From assembly GCA_003864495.1 (NCBI GenBank), contig ML133487.1, positions 682,001 through 746,000 on the forward strand: 64,000 bases of DNA, read 5' to 3'. Below the pieces are notes generated by a model that ran no database searches, had not been told where the DNA came from, and saw only the letters and a program-made list of their open reading frames with translations. The stretch comes from Nemopilema nomurai. Lineage: Eukaryota > Cnidaria > Scyphozoa > Rhizostomeae > Rhizostomatidae. A program made the translations under genes and the position numbers. Positions 1 to 13,627 of this stretch are shown here, piece after piece. Within the stretch, counting starts at the first letter, position 1. Each line of letters begins with the position of its first letter.

Positions 1-201
1 TATCTGCAAATATATCACTAGCTTAAAATGTCAAAAACTATGATCAGAAAACGCATTTCGTTAATAAATCCACATAGCGACCAAGGATCATAACATTTTA
101 TCGAGTTAGAGGATAAACCAGTCACATGCATTTGATAATCCTAAATGTAAACAGTATTGTTTTATCTCAAACGATGATTAGAATTCAAGACTTGAACTTA
201 C

Positions 202-3200
202 GTCATCAACGTAGGCAGGCTCTAAGTTTTTGAACCTCTTTGTCTTATAATCGCCAGTGTTCAAATCATAGTAGCTAAAAGATCAAATTCAAAGTTTGTA
301 AAGGAGAAATAGAGGAGTGTTTGCTATGATGCTGTTCTGTTTACACTATATGTTGTTGATAAGAAATGTTTTGTGAATATGCAAGCACAAAGTTTCAAAG
401 AACCAAATAATCCAAGGCCGTATATATCAATAAAACTATTAGATTTGTACGGCTCTAAAAACCTCCCAAAATCTCCCATAAGATATTTCCCATAGATGAC
501 ATAAAAACGCAACCAAAAATGAATCTAGAAACAGGATTACAACAGAGAATTAATCTAGAGATCACGACTACAAAGAGGTTTTGTAAATCTAGAGACCAAG
601 AATACAACAAAGAATTAATCTAGAACTAAGGTGACAATGAAGAATCAATCTAGAGTGAAGATTAAAATCAAGAATAAACCTAGCATTAAGATCATAGTCA
701 ATCAGTTAATAAATATAGAATCAAGAATACCAGTAGTAGGGCTGATCGTGCTCCACATATCTACCAACTGGAGGCAAACCATCAATATCGAGATAGCCAG
801 CCTCAACATTTGGATCTTCTTCTTGGCAACCTTGCAAATGAAGTAATAGATATTATCGGTATTTGCAGAAAGTGGTAGCCCATTATCAAGTGCAAAATGT
901 AGACAAAATATTGAAAATAATTTCTTGATTCAATTTTTGTACAATTTAAAACTTTCGTTCAACTCTCGTCAGATTATGCAATTGGCTAATTATTATGTAG
1001 CTTTTGGTCGATTTATGACGTTTGCATACTCTGCACCAACTTTACAAAAAAAACAAAGTTGAAGAAATTAAAATAGCCAAAGGGAACGAAGATTACCGAA
1101 GCGCAGCGAGCAAGTCCCTCTTTCATCGCTCAGTGCAGCAAGATTGATTGTCTGAAAAAAAATTACGTCATTGCAATCTCGCACGATGATCAATTTGCTT
1201 TTGGATAAAAAGAGCATAATCTGATATTCGACATGAGACACAAGAAAGAAAATTGGAGATTGTAGGGGTGTCCAAAACACACACTCACTTCACATTTGTA
1301 GATGCTTCCAGATGCAAAACCCCTTTCAAGCGAAGCCTTGTTGATAATCATTGCATCTTCCATATCGTATCCCTAGTTAATCGGACAAAATGAAATCAAA
1401 CAATGGATACTAGAATTTAAGGCTTGTAATACAAAGTATCAAGCAGGGGAAAAAAAGAATCATTTGCCAAAGATATAAATCACAGTGTGACAAGTCAAGC
1501 TACTCCCTATATCTGTAACAATTTGCAGTTGCTTTTCTAAATAAAACAAAACAGACAGGCGTGCAAAAAGCCATAGTTGCGTTGTGAAGTTCAGATCTTT
1601 TTTGCATGGCAGTACGATCGTATCAATTAAAAGTGAATCGAACCCTAAACTAAACCAAAGCCACGAGTCAGACTTTGACTGTTCGAAAAGAAAAGGGGCA
1701 AGTGAGAGCTTACGGTGTATGATATGACAGCAACAACAGCATTGATGCCAAGAGGAAAGTTGTCCGTGGCATACTCGTCGTACGTCTCATTCTTGACCAA
1801 AGGGCTTTGGGGCGTCTGGGAAAAACAAAAAGTCCTTGTAAAAAGAAAAAGTCCTTGCAAAAGGAAAAGAACAAAGACACATTGTGGATTTAGAACCGTC
1901 ACATCCTAAAACATCAAGCCCTACTCCTACCCTGGTCTACAGTTTCAAGCAGCGTCAGAGCTTCTCAAATGCCTTCGCACAAGCGGATCAAAGCATTGAA
2001 CAGGAGCTGTGCAAAATTAGAATTTCATTCCCCACTCTTTTAACACATAGCGTCATACATATGAACATATTGAATTGCGTAAAGGAATGAACCGTTGCTA
2101 TTTACAGTAAAGCCAAATAGGATGGCTGTACTAGATAGAACACAGTGTATATTGTTACAAGCAAAGCTCAGTGTAAAACATCCACCCAGGTTGAGGGAAA
2201 TAGGAGAATCTTTCCCTAGCCCCAATCCCCATTGAAGAAGTATGATGAAATAACCTTTTGACCAATCTGCATGGACGTTTGTGAAGCGAATTCAAGATAG
2301 GTGAGAAACAATTCAAACAGAAATCCTGGTCACCTGTATTCTGTAAAGTTTGTTGTCACTGCGATATTTCAGCGCTTGGCAGGGAGTTCCCATAGTCTGC
2401 TTGCCCATCTGAAAAGACAAAGGAAAAGTATTCAAAACAGAAATATTATGTCATAATAATAAATATTGTCATAATATTATGAAACTATAGTGAGCACATG
2501 TTGGTTTACCGGGTTTTCATTCTGGAAAAAACAAATGTCAATTTTATTTACGAAATGGTTTGAAAGATAGCACGTCTGGTACATACAGTGATTTCTGGTA
2601 CACATTTGACAATGGTACATACCTGACATTGGTACATATTCCTGGGACTTTGGTTGTAATCAGAAAAGGGAGTCATGGACGCCAGAGCACTAAGCATGCT
2701 CGTAGGTTTCAGTTCTAAGTGCGTCGTTTTCTAAAAGTGATTATAGAGAGATCCAGTGAGGGCAAAGAACAGATGAATAGGCAAAGAGCAGTGAGTATTG
2801 CCTGCAAAGCAAGTCTACGTTAAAAAGCGAGCCTTGATTTCTCGAAAAGAATACTGTTAGTAGCAAAGCTTCTGTCGATTGTTGCGTAATCTCCAAATTG
2901 CAATTAGGAACTAGATTAGAAACTCACTTCACGACAAATGTTTATTTGATTTAAGAGCCAATTCAAAAAGGGTTGTCTCTCAAACCCAAGACATTGTGGC
3001 AACTACTTCAACTTAGCCAATGATCTAGATCGATTAAGTTAGAACTTGAAATTTAAGGACGAAGCAAGAGAACTAAGAATAAAAGAATACCTCGTGTGCT
3101 TCGTTGGGGCATACAGCAATATCCATGTAAACCTAACGATGAAATTCGATGTTTTATTTTCATGACCATATTGCATATTAAAGTGGGAAAATTTAGGAAT

Positions 3201-6200
3201 CCGATTTATTGAGAATATAAATTGAACATGAAATATATCTAGCAATTTGGTGCACTTCGGCACTGGTGAACTCAGACTTTGCAGACACTTTGTCTAATGA
3301 ATCAGGCTAATACGTTTGAACGAAAATCTCAGCTTTCTAGACCACAACTAGCAAAACATCATGACATAAGGTAGGTAAATTTCAAGCATTGTCGAGTTAC
3401 CTGTTCAAATGAGCCAATGTACTCTACAGCGCCAGTTCTGAGATTTTTCACAGGCCGCATCATTCTTGCGATGTTCGTAAATATGAATATTCCGGGGTAC
3501 TGGCTGGCAAATTTCGTGTGAGGAACAAGGACAGCTTCGAGCCACTTGGATACCTGAAAATGGAACAAGCAATGGTGCATTCACGGTCTGGTGGCGACAA
3601 ACAGTAACAAACTGGCCCCAAGTTGCAAGCAAACAGCAGATCAAAACTACTTCTACTTCATAAAATAATATATCTCGTTAAACAATTCTTCGTTTGATGC
3701 CATTCACAGTGGAAAAAGATTCATAGTCATCATATTTTCCACCACAAGCATCAAGAAAAAAGTATCCTGTACTGTTGTCAGGTCTGAAAACTCTTCACAA
3801 AACTGACCAAATTGCTGTGACAAACCAGCCTATCAATGCTCAGTTTTAATCTTCTAAATAAAGTTCAACACGAAGCTCGGTAGAGACTTTCCCACCTTCT
3901 CCTTTTCAGCTGCTTTGAGGTACCTCAACTTGTTGACGAAATCCTGAGCCTCGTCTCCGTGAACTCTTCCCACGACCTTGCCATCCAACATGACGACGTA
4001 GGACGTGGAGTACTTGGCATGGAACGGCATACCACAGGGGACCATACCTAGTGAAATCAGCAGCTTCTTCAAATGCGCCTTTGGAATCGGGGTGTTGACA
4101 ACCTTTGGTGAGAAATCGATTTATTTCAATTGGTTAATTGTGGTTAAACCAGTGTACGATAGACTGGCAAGAGAGGTGGGGCATAACGATACATGGTAAT
4201 GGAAATTGGCACTTCTGTGGGCCAAAACTACCATAACTACCAAAATTGACTTAAATATGTTTAATATTTCATAAACAATAAAAATTTTGCGGAGCAAATC
4301 TCTTGCGTAAACCCTCACTATTTCTGACTTCTAGGCTGAGGATAACACTTTTAGGTGTACACTAACGATAACATAGTCATAGATATTAACTGTGGTTTGA
4401 AAAGCGCTAGAGAACTTCTCATTCAAGCATTATCTTTCATAAAGCTTTCATATGCAAAAATATTGAATACCTGGAAAATCACTGAAAAATATTAGTAACC
4501 ATTTTTCTGACTTTAGATCGCAAAGTGCTTGATATTTCCAAAAGTGTGACTGAGCACCTCTGCTTTACGAAAAAACAAGAGATTTAACAATTCTTATTGT
4601 TACAATGTTAGGTTGAATGCTGTAGCTTTAATGACCTACCTCGCAGGATGCAGTCAAGTGGTTGAGAAGGCCGCAAGGGGCCCCGTCAGGTGTGTGCACT
4701 GGGCAAAAAAATCCTGAAAACGTACCGTAAACGCGGATAAACATCTTGATCATCGGTTTACTCAGTCTATGAAGTGGTTCGTACTTATTCAACAACTTTC
4801 CTCTTCTTTCCTTAACATCAATATTTTTCATCTTGCTGCTTGGAAAGTTAAAATTTCAAAAATTGGCATGTTATAAAAACTTATCCTTGTCCTTATGTAT
4901 GTTCACTCATTCATTAGCTTTGAGTTCTTAACATGTAAACAACGCCAGTGGGCTGATTCCTGCTTATTTGTACCCAAACTGGGTAAAAGTCCTGCGAACT
5001 GGCAAAAACTGTCTGTTGAATTACACTTTTGGAGTTTTCATACGACTGTATCACATCTTGAATTTTAAAAATGTACGAACCCCAGGCCTCAGGCAGCAGT
5101 TTTCTGACTGATGTTGTTCTCATTTGCGAAAAGAAGGCCCCGCGATGAACACACCGGAAGTGAGACAAATATCGCATGAAGTTCAACTTGTCCGCAACAA
5201 CAGCAAACCCAGACGTCTAAGGGAAGACAAACGATTCTCCATAAGCATATTGCATACGGATGATTTATTACAAGCATCTGCTCATCTCCTGGATAAAGAT
5301 TTTGGTATCTGCAAATATTCCTAATCTGCTGATTTACTCAAATTACCCAAAGATGGAATCAAAGCTGTGGTTGGCCGTACAGAAAAATAACATAGTTCAC
5401 CGATCCAGCAGCTATATATAGCTTTAGGTAACTAGCTATCTACAAAAGAATGAAATGCGTACAGAATATTGGAAATTCGTTTTTTCTAAATTTGTTCTTT
5501 TCTGGTAAGAAGAAGAAAAAATACTATACAAGACTCACTTGCATCAGGCCAAGACCCGTTTTTGATAAAAGATTTCCGGTGGCCAGAAAATATTCCATCT
5601 GCCTGCCGACATTTTGCGCTTTGTTGAACGCTCTTTCAATAAAAGCTAAGAAGGAACCAACAACCAACGTGATGCTAGCTTCAATTAGGAATATATCAAT
5701 AACACATTCATATATGTAACAACAATGATAGATTTTACAAATAATTGTTAAGAATTTTCATCAACAAGTACTTCTTGGTTATGGCTATATCAGACGTCAA
5801 AACTTTTTATCTGGAGTTCATCAAATTCTTTTTCCTACATTAGCCCAGTGCTTATAAAAGGACTATAATAAAAAGCTTTGACCAGCAAGTAACAAGAAAT
5901 ATTCACTAACTGTTATTGATCTGAAGTATCCCTCCTTTCTGTTTTGCAATCCTTTCAATAAACAGTCTTACAGAGTTGAACCAAATCTCCAGCTTCTCCT
6001 AAAATGCAAAAATTTGTCGAAATGAAGGACTTGGAGTCTTCTCTTTCAAAGACTGTTATATGGAGGGCATCATGCATTTAAAAACTCTGCAAAGAAAGCA
6101 CTGGTATTATTAACAGATGATGTGCACATCTACTTTCTGCTAACACAAAGCTTTTACATTAATTATGCGTGGAGTGAAATGCCTCAAAAATTGCAACATA

Positions 6201-9200
6201 ACTTAGAAACGAACACATTAAATAGATACATCAATACAGTAGCCATAAAACAACAATAACACTCCTAGACTCCAATAATCCCTCTTAGATGAATAAAAGA
6301 AAAGCCAACACAGTCATTAATTCAATCAATCAATCAATCAATCAAATCAATCAATCAGTCAATCAATCAATCAAAACTCAGAATTCAACCGGAAATTGTA
6401 AAAACTCCCAGGAAATAGAGACGAAAAACTGAAATCAAGAATGGAAAAAGCAGTGGTAAAAAGAAAAGCATCGTCAACCTTAAGCACCATCAAATACAAA
6501 TGTCCACCCAACAGAAGTTCCTGGTTCATGGGATTGTCAGGCGACTCTGGGGCACATCTGTCATTCACCAGGTCGTACAATTTCTGTGTCATGAATCTAA
6601 AACATTTGTGTCAAACTTTGTCATCTTTGTTGACAGAAGACAGGTGATCGACATGTGAGAAGAGCTCATTTGTAAATCATCAAAGCAGTTTCGCTACGAA
6701 GGCTGATAAGATATTTTATAACAACAGCTGACTCAGATTGGATAGATGCATATATCTGGTCGAATGCCACAAAAACCCACTTTTTCATTAAAAATAGAAA
6801 TTCTCAACAACAGTTATGCAGCAGTTATGAAATGTACGTTTTAGCCTAATCAATTACCTACAAAGCTAGAATGTATTATGTATTTCGTACTTCAGCGATT
6901 TTACACACTTTTAATATTTTTCTGCCTACAGTGGCCTCTTTTCTATGCCTCTTGCACTCGTTACGGTGCAAGCTTTGCAGCATCATTGCGATTGGCAGCA
7001 TACTCCACTTAATCGCTGTTTGCATGTACCATTGTGACAGAATGTGCATAAAGGCTATTTGACTGAGGACTTACACAAGAAAATTGAATTTGTCCATCCC
7101 ATCTTTCAGATGTATGAGAACACAATTTCTGTGAAAGAGACCGCTTGTTAAAGCATAGTTTGGCACAATATTTAAAGGAAACACTGCATGCGAAAGGGGG
7201 TTTATAACAGCTATGTACAGACAGCCTGAAAAGGTCAAGGTGCGATACAAAAAGGGGGAAAAGACATAGACAACAATCACGATGTAGAAGAAATTAAAAA
7301 CGGAACATTCCCAAGTGAAATCGTAGCTTCTTCTCTTCAACAGGTCGTTTTTTACAATATGCTCCGGCCTAGAAGGCTTCATCGCACACTTTTGCGCCAA
7401 AACCTCGAATTCTCATTTTCTGTTGTCACAACTGGACATTTTATGGATAACTCCGCGCATATACTCCCTGGTTTAGCAATTTAAAAAATTGAATAAAAGA
7501 GTGGATGCATTTGAAACGGGAAATTCAAATCATTTCCAACGACAAAAGACCTCCAATCACAACTTAATCTAAAAAGCCAGGAATAATTCATACACACCTG
7601 ATCAAAAACGAGCCAACCTCTTCATCTGAATACCAAGGTGGTAAGTTTACTTTCACTCTGAATTTCTCTCCTAAAATTTAAAAAAGTGACCTTCAGAAAC
7701 AACCTTATGAGACCAAAAAAATGGCATATAATATACTTTTAAAATATACGAGGCATCTGTGATAAGAACCAACATTTGTTTGCATGTTATTCCACATTAA
7801 ATATTGCAATCAAGTTTGTTAAAACACCTAAAACTTCATTCACATGAAGGATAAAACTTAATTCGAAAAGTTTACAAAGAAAAAAAACAGCAAAATTAAG
7901 ATCTCATATTGATATTGGGATGACCAGACACGTGACAATTTGGCGAGAATGACATTTGTGGGCCTACCTATATATTTCAGAACTGAATTTTGGCTGGTCA
8001 GTTGTTCATTTTGAGCATCTCTCAGCATGCTGGAAACTGCACTGAAATTTGCAAGTAAGCCACCATACAATTCAAATGCCCAGTAAAAAATGGGAAAATC
8101 GTTAACATGGAATAAGAGATAATTGGAAGAAAAAAGTTGGCAGTCATCTTTGAGATGACGTTAAAATTACTTTGACGATACCTTTCTCTAGTTAGCAACT
8201 ATATTTCAAGACAATTCATACTATTCTTTGGTTATCCACCTAAATGATACGGTCATCGATTAATATTCATAACATTTCTCTCTGCTCTCGAGGAAAATAA
8301 AAATGCCAATTGGCTGCCTAACTAGTATAAACGTAAATGCTTTCAAATAGTTGCAAAAGCAATGAATACTTTCCCTGTATATTAGAGGATTTATATCTTT
8401 TTAATTAAATGATAGTTCGCTTGATAAAGCATATAGGTAATATAGATAACAACGAATATAGGTAAACAGAAGGTCAACATACTCCTTGAAACCAGCGTCC
8501 TTTTCGAATCCTTTGGTAAGCTCTTTGTATATAAAGAAGTCGGTGGTATTTACCAAAGCCTTATAAAAGAAGATTCATTAATTAGATCAAGAACAGTTTA
8601 CCAGCAAAACTTTATGAAAAAGAATCCGCTCTTTTTTATTGAGACATTTGATTTTTAGGAAGGTATTTAGATTGGACTGCCTTGTCCCTGTTTGACCTAA
8701 ATTTCTGAGTATAAAGTAAAAACGCTTCTTATATAAAGATAGTTATTTAATATTCCACGTAAAGGATATCATCCAATTTATCAAATGTCATCGGCATCAT
8801 TTTGAGTCAGTATAGTTTTGTCACTTTAAATAGTTAGAGTCACACGAAATTTCTAAAAATCACGTTACTTAAATATAAGCAATGTAACGAAGAGAATTCT
8901 TACTTTCAGGATGAAAATCAGCGGAACAAAGAACTGTTGCTTTTTATACAAAAATGATAGAGTACACGACTGGTCCGTCAAATAGTGCAGTACGTTGGTC
9001 TGTGGAAAAGAGACATAAATAATTTCAAAATCAAAGGAAAGTCTTTAACAACGAAAATCTGTTAGGAATGCTCTCAATGGAGCAATTTGTCTCCAAAACT
9101 CACGAGCAGAGATTTTGCATATTCATTTAGGCAAAAGAAAATGATTTCATTAAATCATGTTCAGAGGTTATTGCAGCTTGAGAATAAGGTGGCTTCATGT

Positions 9201-12200
9201 TCCGTAAAAATACGTGGTATTACTATGCCTTAAACTGCTACATTAACAACAGAGTTGATGCTACTTGGATACTAATGAAAGAAACTTACAAAAAATCCTT
9301 ATCATAAAAACAAATTGAATAGGAAACTAGATGACAACAGCAAACTTTACACTGGATAACCGAATAAATGCTAAAAGAATCAGGAATATTATTTCGCAGC
9401 TTTTCAATTAACTTAATATCGAGGGGTCTTAAGCCAAAGTCTGTAGGATGCATGCTAACGCACCGTGCCAGTCTGGTCCTCTTTGACCGACCGAATTGAA
9501 ACGCCAAATTCGGTAAATAGCTGTCCACGTGATTTCCACGACGGTCTTGTCATCGCCAATGGCTGTAACATGGAAAACACGGTAAAGAATAGAAAAACAC
9601 GTCAGTCGATTCAAAAGAAACATCAATTCGACTAGCACATTTGGAAAAACTTCCTTTATGATTGGAAGCTTCTTTGAATAAGAAACTACAGGTTTTTTAA
9701 AATAACAACACCAACTCTATCTGGCTAGCATAAAAACACCAACTTACATAATTTCTTCTCTGCAATATCAGCATACGCAAGATCTTTTCGATGCCATTAA
9801 TGATGAAATAGCCTCCCCACTCCTGAAAGACAACCATGCTTAAAAACAGAAAACCTATAAAGATCCAGCACATTCTCCATTTTAAATATAGCGTGAATCT
9901 AGAAATACTAAAGCAAATGAAAACATTTCGTAAAGTGCAATTGACAATAAAAACAAGTAAAGCAAAATTAATTGAACCATATCATCTTACATTTCAAAAT
10001 CATAAAAGGTCATGGCAGAAGCAGAAAAAAGGCTTTTAGCTTATCATTTCCAACAAGAAAAATTACATACCTTTAGCAATCAACATATTTCGAATAAATC
10101 TCCTCAAAATTTTTTAACAAATAAATATTTTCTGATAAACTTTTCCATAATTCTGACAGATATCACAAACAAACTAACTTACTGAGTAAACAAACTTAAA
10201 AGTGAGCTAGCTCTATCAAGTTATTTTGCCAAATGAATTTTAAAGAAAAAACTGCTAATACTTGTGCACAAGCAAACTTAATTTTTACCTCTGCTTCTTC
10301 ATGCTTTTTCACCAATTCAGCGGGAGAAAGGTTGTACAATGAACAGTTTTTGGACTAAACATGAAGCAAAGAATCCAAGAGCGTTATTAATAAGAAGTAG
10401 AAAAAGTTTTGCATATTTTGGTTAATAAATATGAGGGTATCTATGTAGACTGGAGCTTTTATTGCTAAAAAAAAATTCAAGCACAAAAAATACTAACCTT
10501 AGATAATTTTAAGCTAGTAAGAACTTGAAAATAAAGAACTGGGGAAGATTGGGTTAAAATAACATGTATAAGAAAATTATAGCTATGATATTTCTATCCA
10601 CTTTGATATCTATCATATCCACAAAGGCTAAAGTGTCATAAAAAAATTTTGTTGATACTTTTGTGTCACAAACTTTAATTGAATAACCAGTATATAAATT
10701 CTACTGGATTATTAATTCTGAGTGTGTAAAATAGCAAATAACAAAAAGGTGGATACTAACTTTCACCATAATCGGAACATCTGCTATTGTTTGCATAATG
10801 AAGCCTGAAGCTTCACCATCATTTACTGTGTAGTTACAGCTGACTTGCAACTTGGCACAATATGATACAGCTCTTTCCCTACACTATAACAAAGATTTTT
10901 ATCATGAACTCACTTAAAAAGATAGAATGTGTACCCTAGATTGTTGACACATAAAAATAATGCATCACAATAACTTATGTTCATTTAATTTCTCAATATT
11001 ATTACTGTATGTTACAGTAACACAAAGGCAGAAAAATTATGTTTCCACTGCTCTGTGCTATTTTGACGTTTTCTAATAAAAATGAAAGAGCTTGTAAGAA
11101 TGCATTGGTAATACAAACCTCAGAAGGGAAAACTCTCATTGTTCTTGCGTAACACCCTTCAGGTACTGTGGGAATTCCAATGGATGCATCCTATTAAAAA
11201 AAGAATATGTGTCATAACAATGCAAAAATGTAAAAACATTGACACTTTCTGAGAATAAATTAAATTTTTTTGCATTTATACAATAAAAAATTTGCACAGT
11301 CAAGATATTGAACTAAAAGGTTCTAAATTAAAAAAAACTGTTTTATTCTCAATAAGACAGCTATAGACTCTAAACACACATCAAAAAAGTAATGTACTCT
11401 AACTTAGACTAAGCAGAAGATAATTTGTCCCTCCAGAAACCTGTACTTACGACAAGGTCCAGTGAAATCTTCTTACCACCAGGAAGCAGAAATTCTTGTG
11501 GCATGATATCCTGGATGAAAAAAAATTTTAACTTTGAATCCAAGTTTGACACTTTAACATTGTGACTATAATCAAAATAAAAATGATAATAGGTTTGGAG
11601 TGTAACAAAATGTATCATTCATTTAACACATTTTTCTAATAAAATGATAAGACATCATAATAGATGCCTTGCTATACCAAACAAATAAATACTACACAGA
11701 TGTAGCCTATTATTTTACCCTACAATCTCGCATATTGGCCCCACTCGTGTATAGGCGCCAGTGCTTATATCCGGATAAAGGTGCTGTGGCGCTTATATCC
11801 GGCCCGGTTTTTTGAATATCATATTTCTTACCATATATTGACAGAGAAATAACATAAAGCGATTTTCATAAAGTAGACTCAATTTTTTCACTTAGTCTTT
11901 TACATATATCTTTAATAATTGCCTCTACTTTTGATAGAATATCTGCCATGGCTCTGGTTCTGATCAAGAACATGGCGAGGACATTATTGTAGCATTATAG
12001 CATTGTGTTTTAAATCTGCAAAATTTCTGCACTTAAGATGTTTTTTAGTATTAACTGTGATGCAAAATGATATTTTTGTGATTTAAAGTGATTTTGTTGC
12101 CTATACGCAGCCCTATTGTCCAGACTTGAAAACACAGAAATTTTAAATATCCTGATATATAGGGTAATAAATTTCACAATTATCATTTTAAACCACAATT

Positions 12201-13118
12201 GACTTCAATCAGTTGAAAATTAAAAAAATTAAATCAATACATTGTTTTTGAGTGAGCAGCTTAACAGCTAGAATGAAAACCTTTTGAAGATCAATGTTCG
12301 GTGGAAAGTTCATTATTAACTCGCCAAGATAACACTTTGTTCCATTAACAGAAAAAAGCATAACAATGATCGAAAATTTACATAATAATTGATAGCATTT
12401 ACTCAACCTTTAAAATCTGTAGACCCTATTAAAGACTTCTAGCTGCCATTTTTAAATCTTGATACACCAGAAAAACACACTATCGTCAGTATTTCTTTAT
12501 AATAAAAAGACAAAATACCTTGACAGCCATAGAGAGGCCATCTTCTAACATAAAATTGAAGGATTGAATATGAGGGGCAGCAAAATCTTGTAATGCCTGA
12601 AATCATAACAGCAAAATATGTTAAAAGTACATCGCAAGCAAATATACCATGTTAATCTTGAAAGCAAACTGCCAAACTCTTCCCACTGGCATTGGTTTAA
12701 ATATAATACACATAAACAAAATTTAGTAATATACCACTCGCAATGTCTAATGTCATTCATTTTGTTTCATTTTCAGTTACTACTATCTCATTTTTAAAAA
12801 AAATTTGTTGGGTTTAAAATCGTATATTTAAATACATTTGAAGATAAGTACTACTATAATATGTTAACTAGGTTTAGCTGATACAATGGTAAAATACAAT
12901 ACGCAAATGATTAGAGAACGTGTTGAGGAATTAGTTCCCTGTTGTGTTGTCATTGTATTTCATTCATGCCTTCGTGGTTTGGAGTAAAACAAAGTGTCCA
13001 TTAAGTTTGCAAATTAACTCAGATGATAGGTCCAGAATAGCAATTCTTGTTTACATGCCTGGTTTTGCTTCTTTGGGGGCACTCCACTGTTTCTCCCAAA
13101 AGTGTTTTGCGACGCCAT
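202..13118 (-). CDS. POLR1B: RNA polymerase I second-largest subunit (RPA2/RPA135), partial, multi-exon
   Basis: Encodes the Rpb2-like catalytic subunit of nucleolar RNA polymerase I, which makes pre-rRNA. Exons read on the minus strand, 5' to 3': 13055-13118, 12648-12685 (tentative), 12519-12596, 11451-11510, 11119-11190, 10761-10878, 10289-10354, 9748-9822, 9464-9562, 8904-8999, 8483-8559, 7968-8041, 7598-7670, 7075-7128, 6479-6596, 5911-5998, 5539-5645, 5081-5216, 4640-4713, 3896-4102, 3401-3553, 3091-3132, 2623-2730, 2334-2408, 1714-1815, 1289-1372, 1097-1151, 731-830, 202-274. They give about 855 residues and the junctions I checked are in phase. Diagnostic stretches are [16 protein letters not shown] (about residue 170), [34 protein letters not shown] (about 500), [19 protein letters not shown] and the active-site [14 protein letters not shown] (about 752). 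[17 protein letters not shown] and the spacing match Pol I rather than Pol II or III, as I recall the human protein. The C-terminal part, including the zinc ribbon, lies beyond position 1. The ATG at 13118 sits in an AAGATGGCG context. Confidence 0.93.
499..684. repeat. Degenerate 30-34 bp tandem repeat in a POLR1B intron
   Basis: Six consecutive units end at about 529, 559, 593, 624, 654 and 684. Each has the pattern of an A-rich half (ACAA-rich, GAATAAT-like) closed by TCTAGA or a one-base variant, with unit lengths of 30 to 34. The array fills much of the intron between the exons at 202-274 and 731-830. It is a decayed minisatellite with no coding meaning that I can see. Confidence 0.6.
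6322..6374. repeat. (ATCA)n microsatellite
   Basis: About thirteen near-perfect TCAA/ATCA tetranucleotide repeats with one inserted A and one T-to-G change lie in the POLR1B intron between the exons at 5911-5998 and 6479-6596. Confidence 0.9.
12648..12685 (-). other. Candidate 38-nt second coding exon of POLR1B
   Basis: The first exon (ATG at 13118) stops at a GT donor in phase 1, while the clearly homologous exon beginning [15 protein letters not shown] at 12596 starts in phase 0. A 38-nt segment with an AG acceptor at its upstream edge and GT at its downstream edge bridges the two phases exactly. The peptide it adds is not recognisable, and the N-terminus of this family is poorly conserved, so only the phase arithmetic supports it. 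Confidence 0.4.
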
Positions 13119-13595
13119 CTTGTTCCACATGCTTTCTTGATGGCTGCAAACGAGACTCGTGATTGCCTTTCTGGTTACGAGGCTCGTATCGAGGCATGTT
13201 GCTCCCAAAGATCAGTGAAGGCATCTTGTCCAACGCAAGTCGAGGAAAGCCTGTATAAAATCTAGAAATTTATGTCTGGTTGTTAAAGTAGCAATTCATG
13301 GACGAAAATTGCTGGCCAAGCATCTCTGCCCTGCCTTTGCTTGGTGTAGCAGTTGTTCTCCTTTCGCATTTACTCGTAAAATTTGACAATCTTTAATCAC
13401 TCCTTAATACACTCTATAATAAAGGGTTCATATTGATTTCGAAGTTGGTTCACGTAGAATATTTTTTGTCAAATATTTTTTTGAGAATCTCTCGTCGAGA
13501 TTTGTATAAAAGTTTTTTAGAAGTATGTACCTATCACTGATCAGTGGTACCTATCTAATGTAACGAAACTGGGCTCTTTGGTAGCGTGGAGGAAG
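13119..13595. promoter_or_regulatory. Likely bidirectional promoter between POLR1B and CROT
   Basis: POLR1B starts leftwards at 13118 and a plus-strand ATGGCG lies at 13596, less than 500 bp apart. Both are in the AAGATGGCG context that matches the TISU/YY1 start element known from animal genes with very short 5' leaders. No TATA box stands out at either end. Divergent transcription from this interval is an inference from gene orientation and the paired elements. Confidence 0.5.
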
Positions 13596-13627
13596 ATGGC
13601 GTGCTTAGGCCCGAATGCCTAAGCCAA
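13590..13627 (+). other. Candidate non-coding first exon of CROT with TISU/YY1 element
   Basis: The segment holds GGAAGATGGCG followed by an eight-codon frame that ends in TAA, then a good donor (CCAA then GTAAGA) at 13628. The CROT coding exon at 14932 has an AG just upstream of its ATG, so this short exon could supply the 5' UTR with a minimal upstream frame. No transcript evidence is visible. Confidence 0.35.

Noticed and set aside
1639..1690. GAATCGAACCC resembling a tRNA B-box
   Set aside because: No A-box or cloverleaf arms at the required spacing on either strand.
7129..7400. Open frame extending the POLR1B exon at 7075-7128 upstream to an ATG
   Set aside because: The homologous exon starts after an AG at 7128 and joins in phase to the exon at 7598; the upstream part is intron and does not match Pol I.
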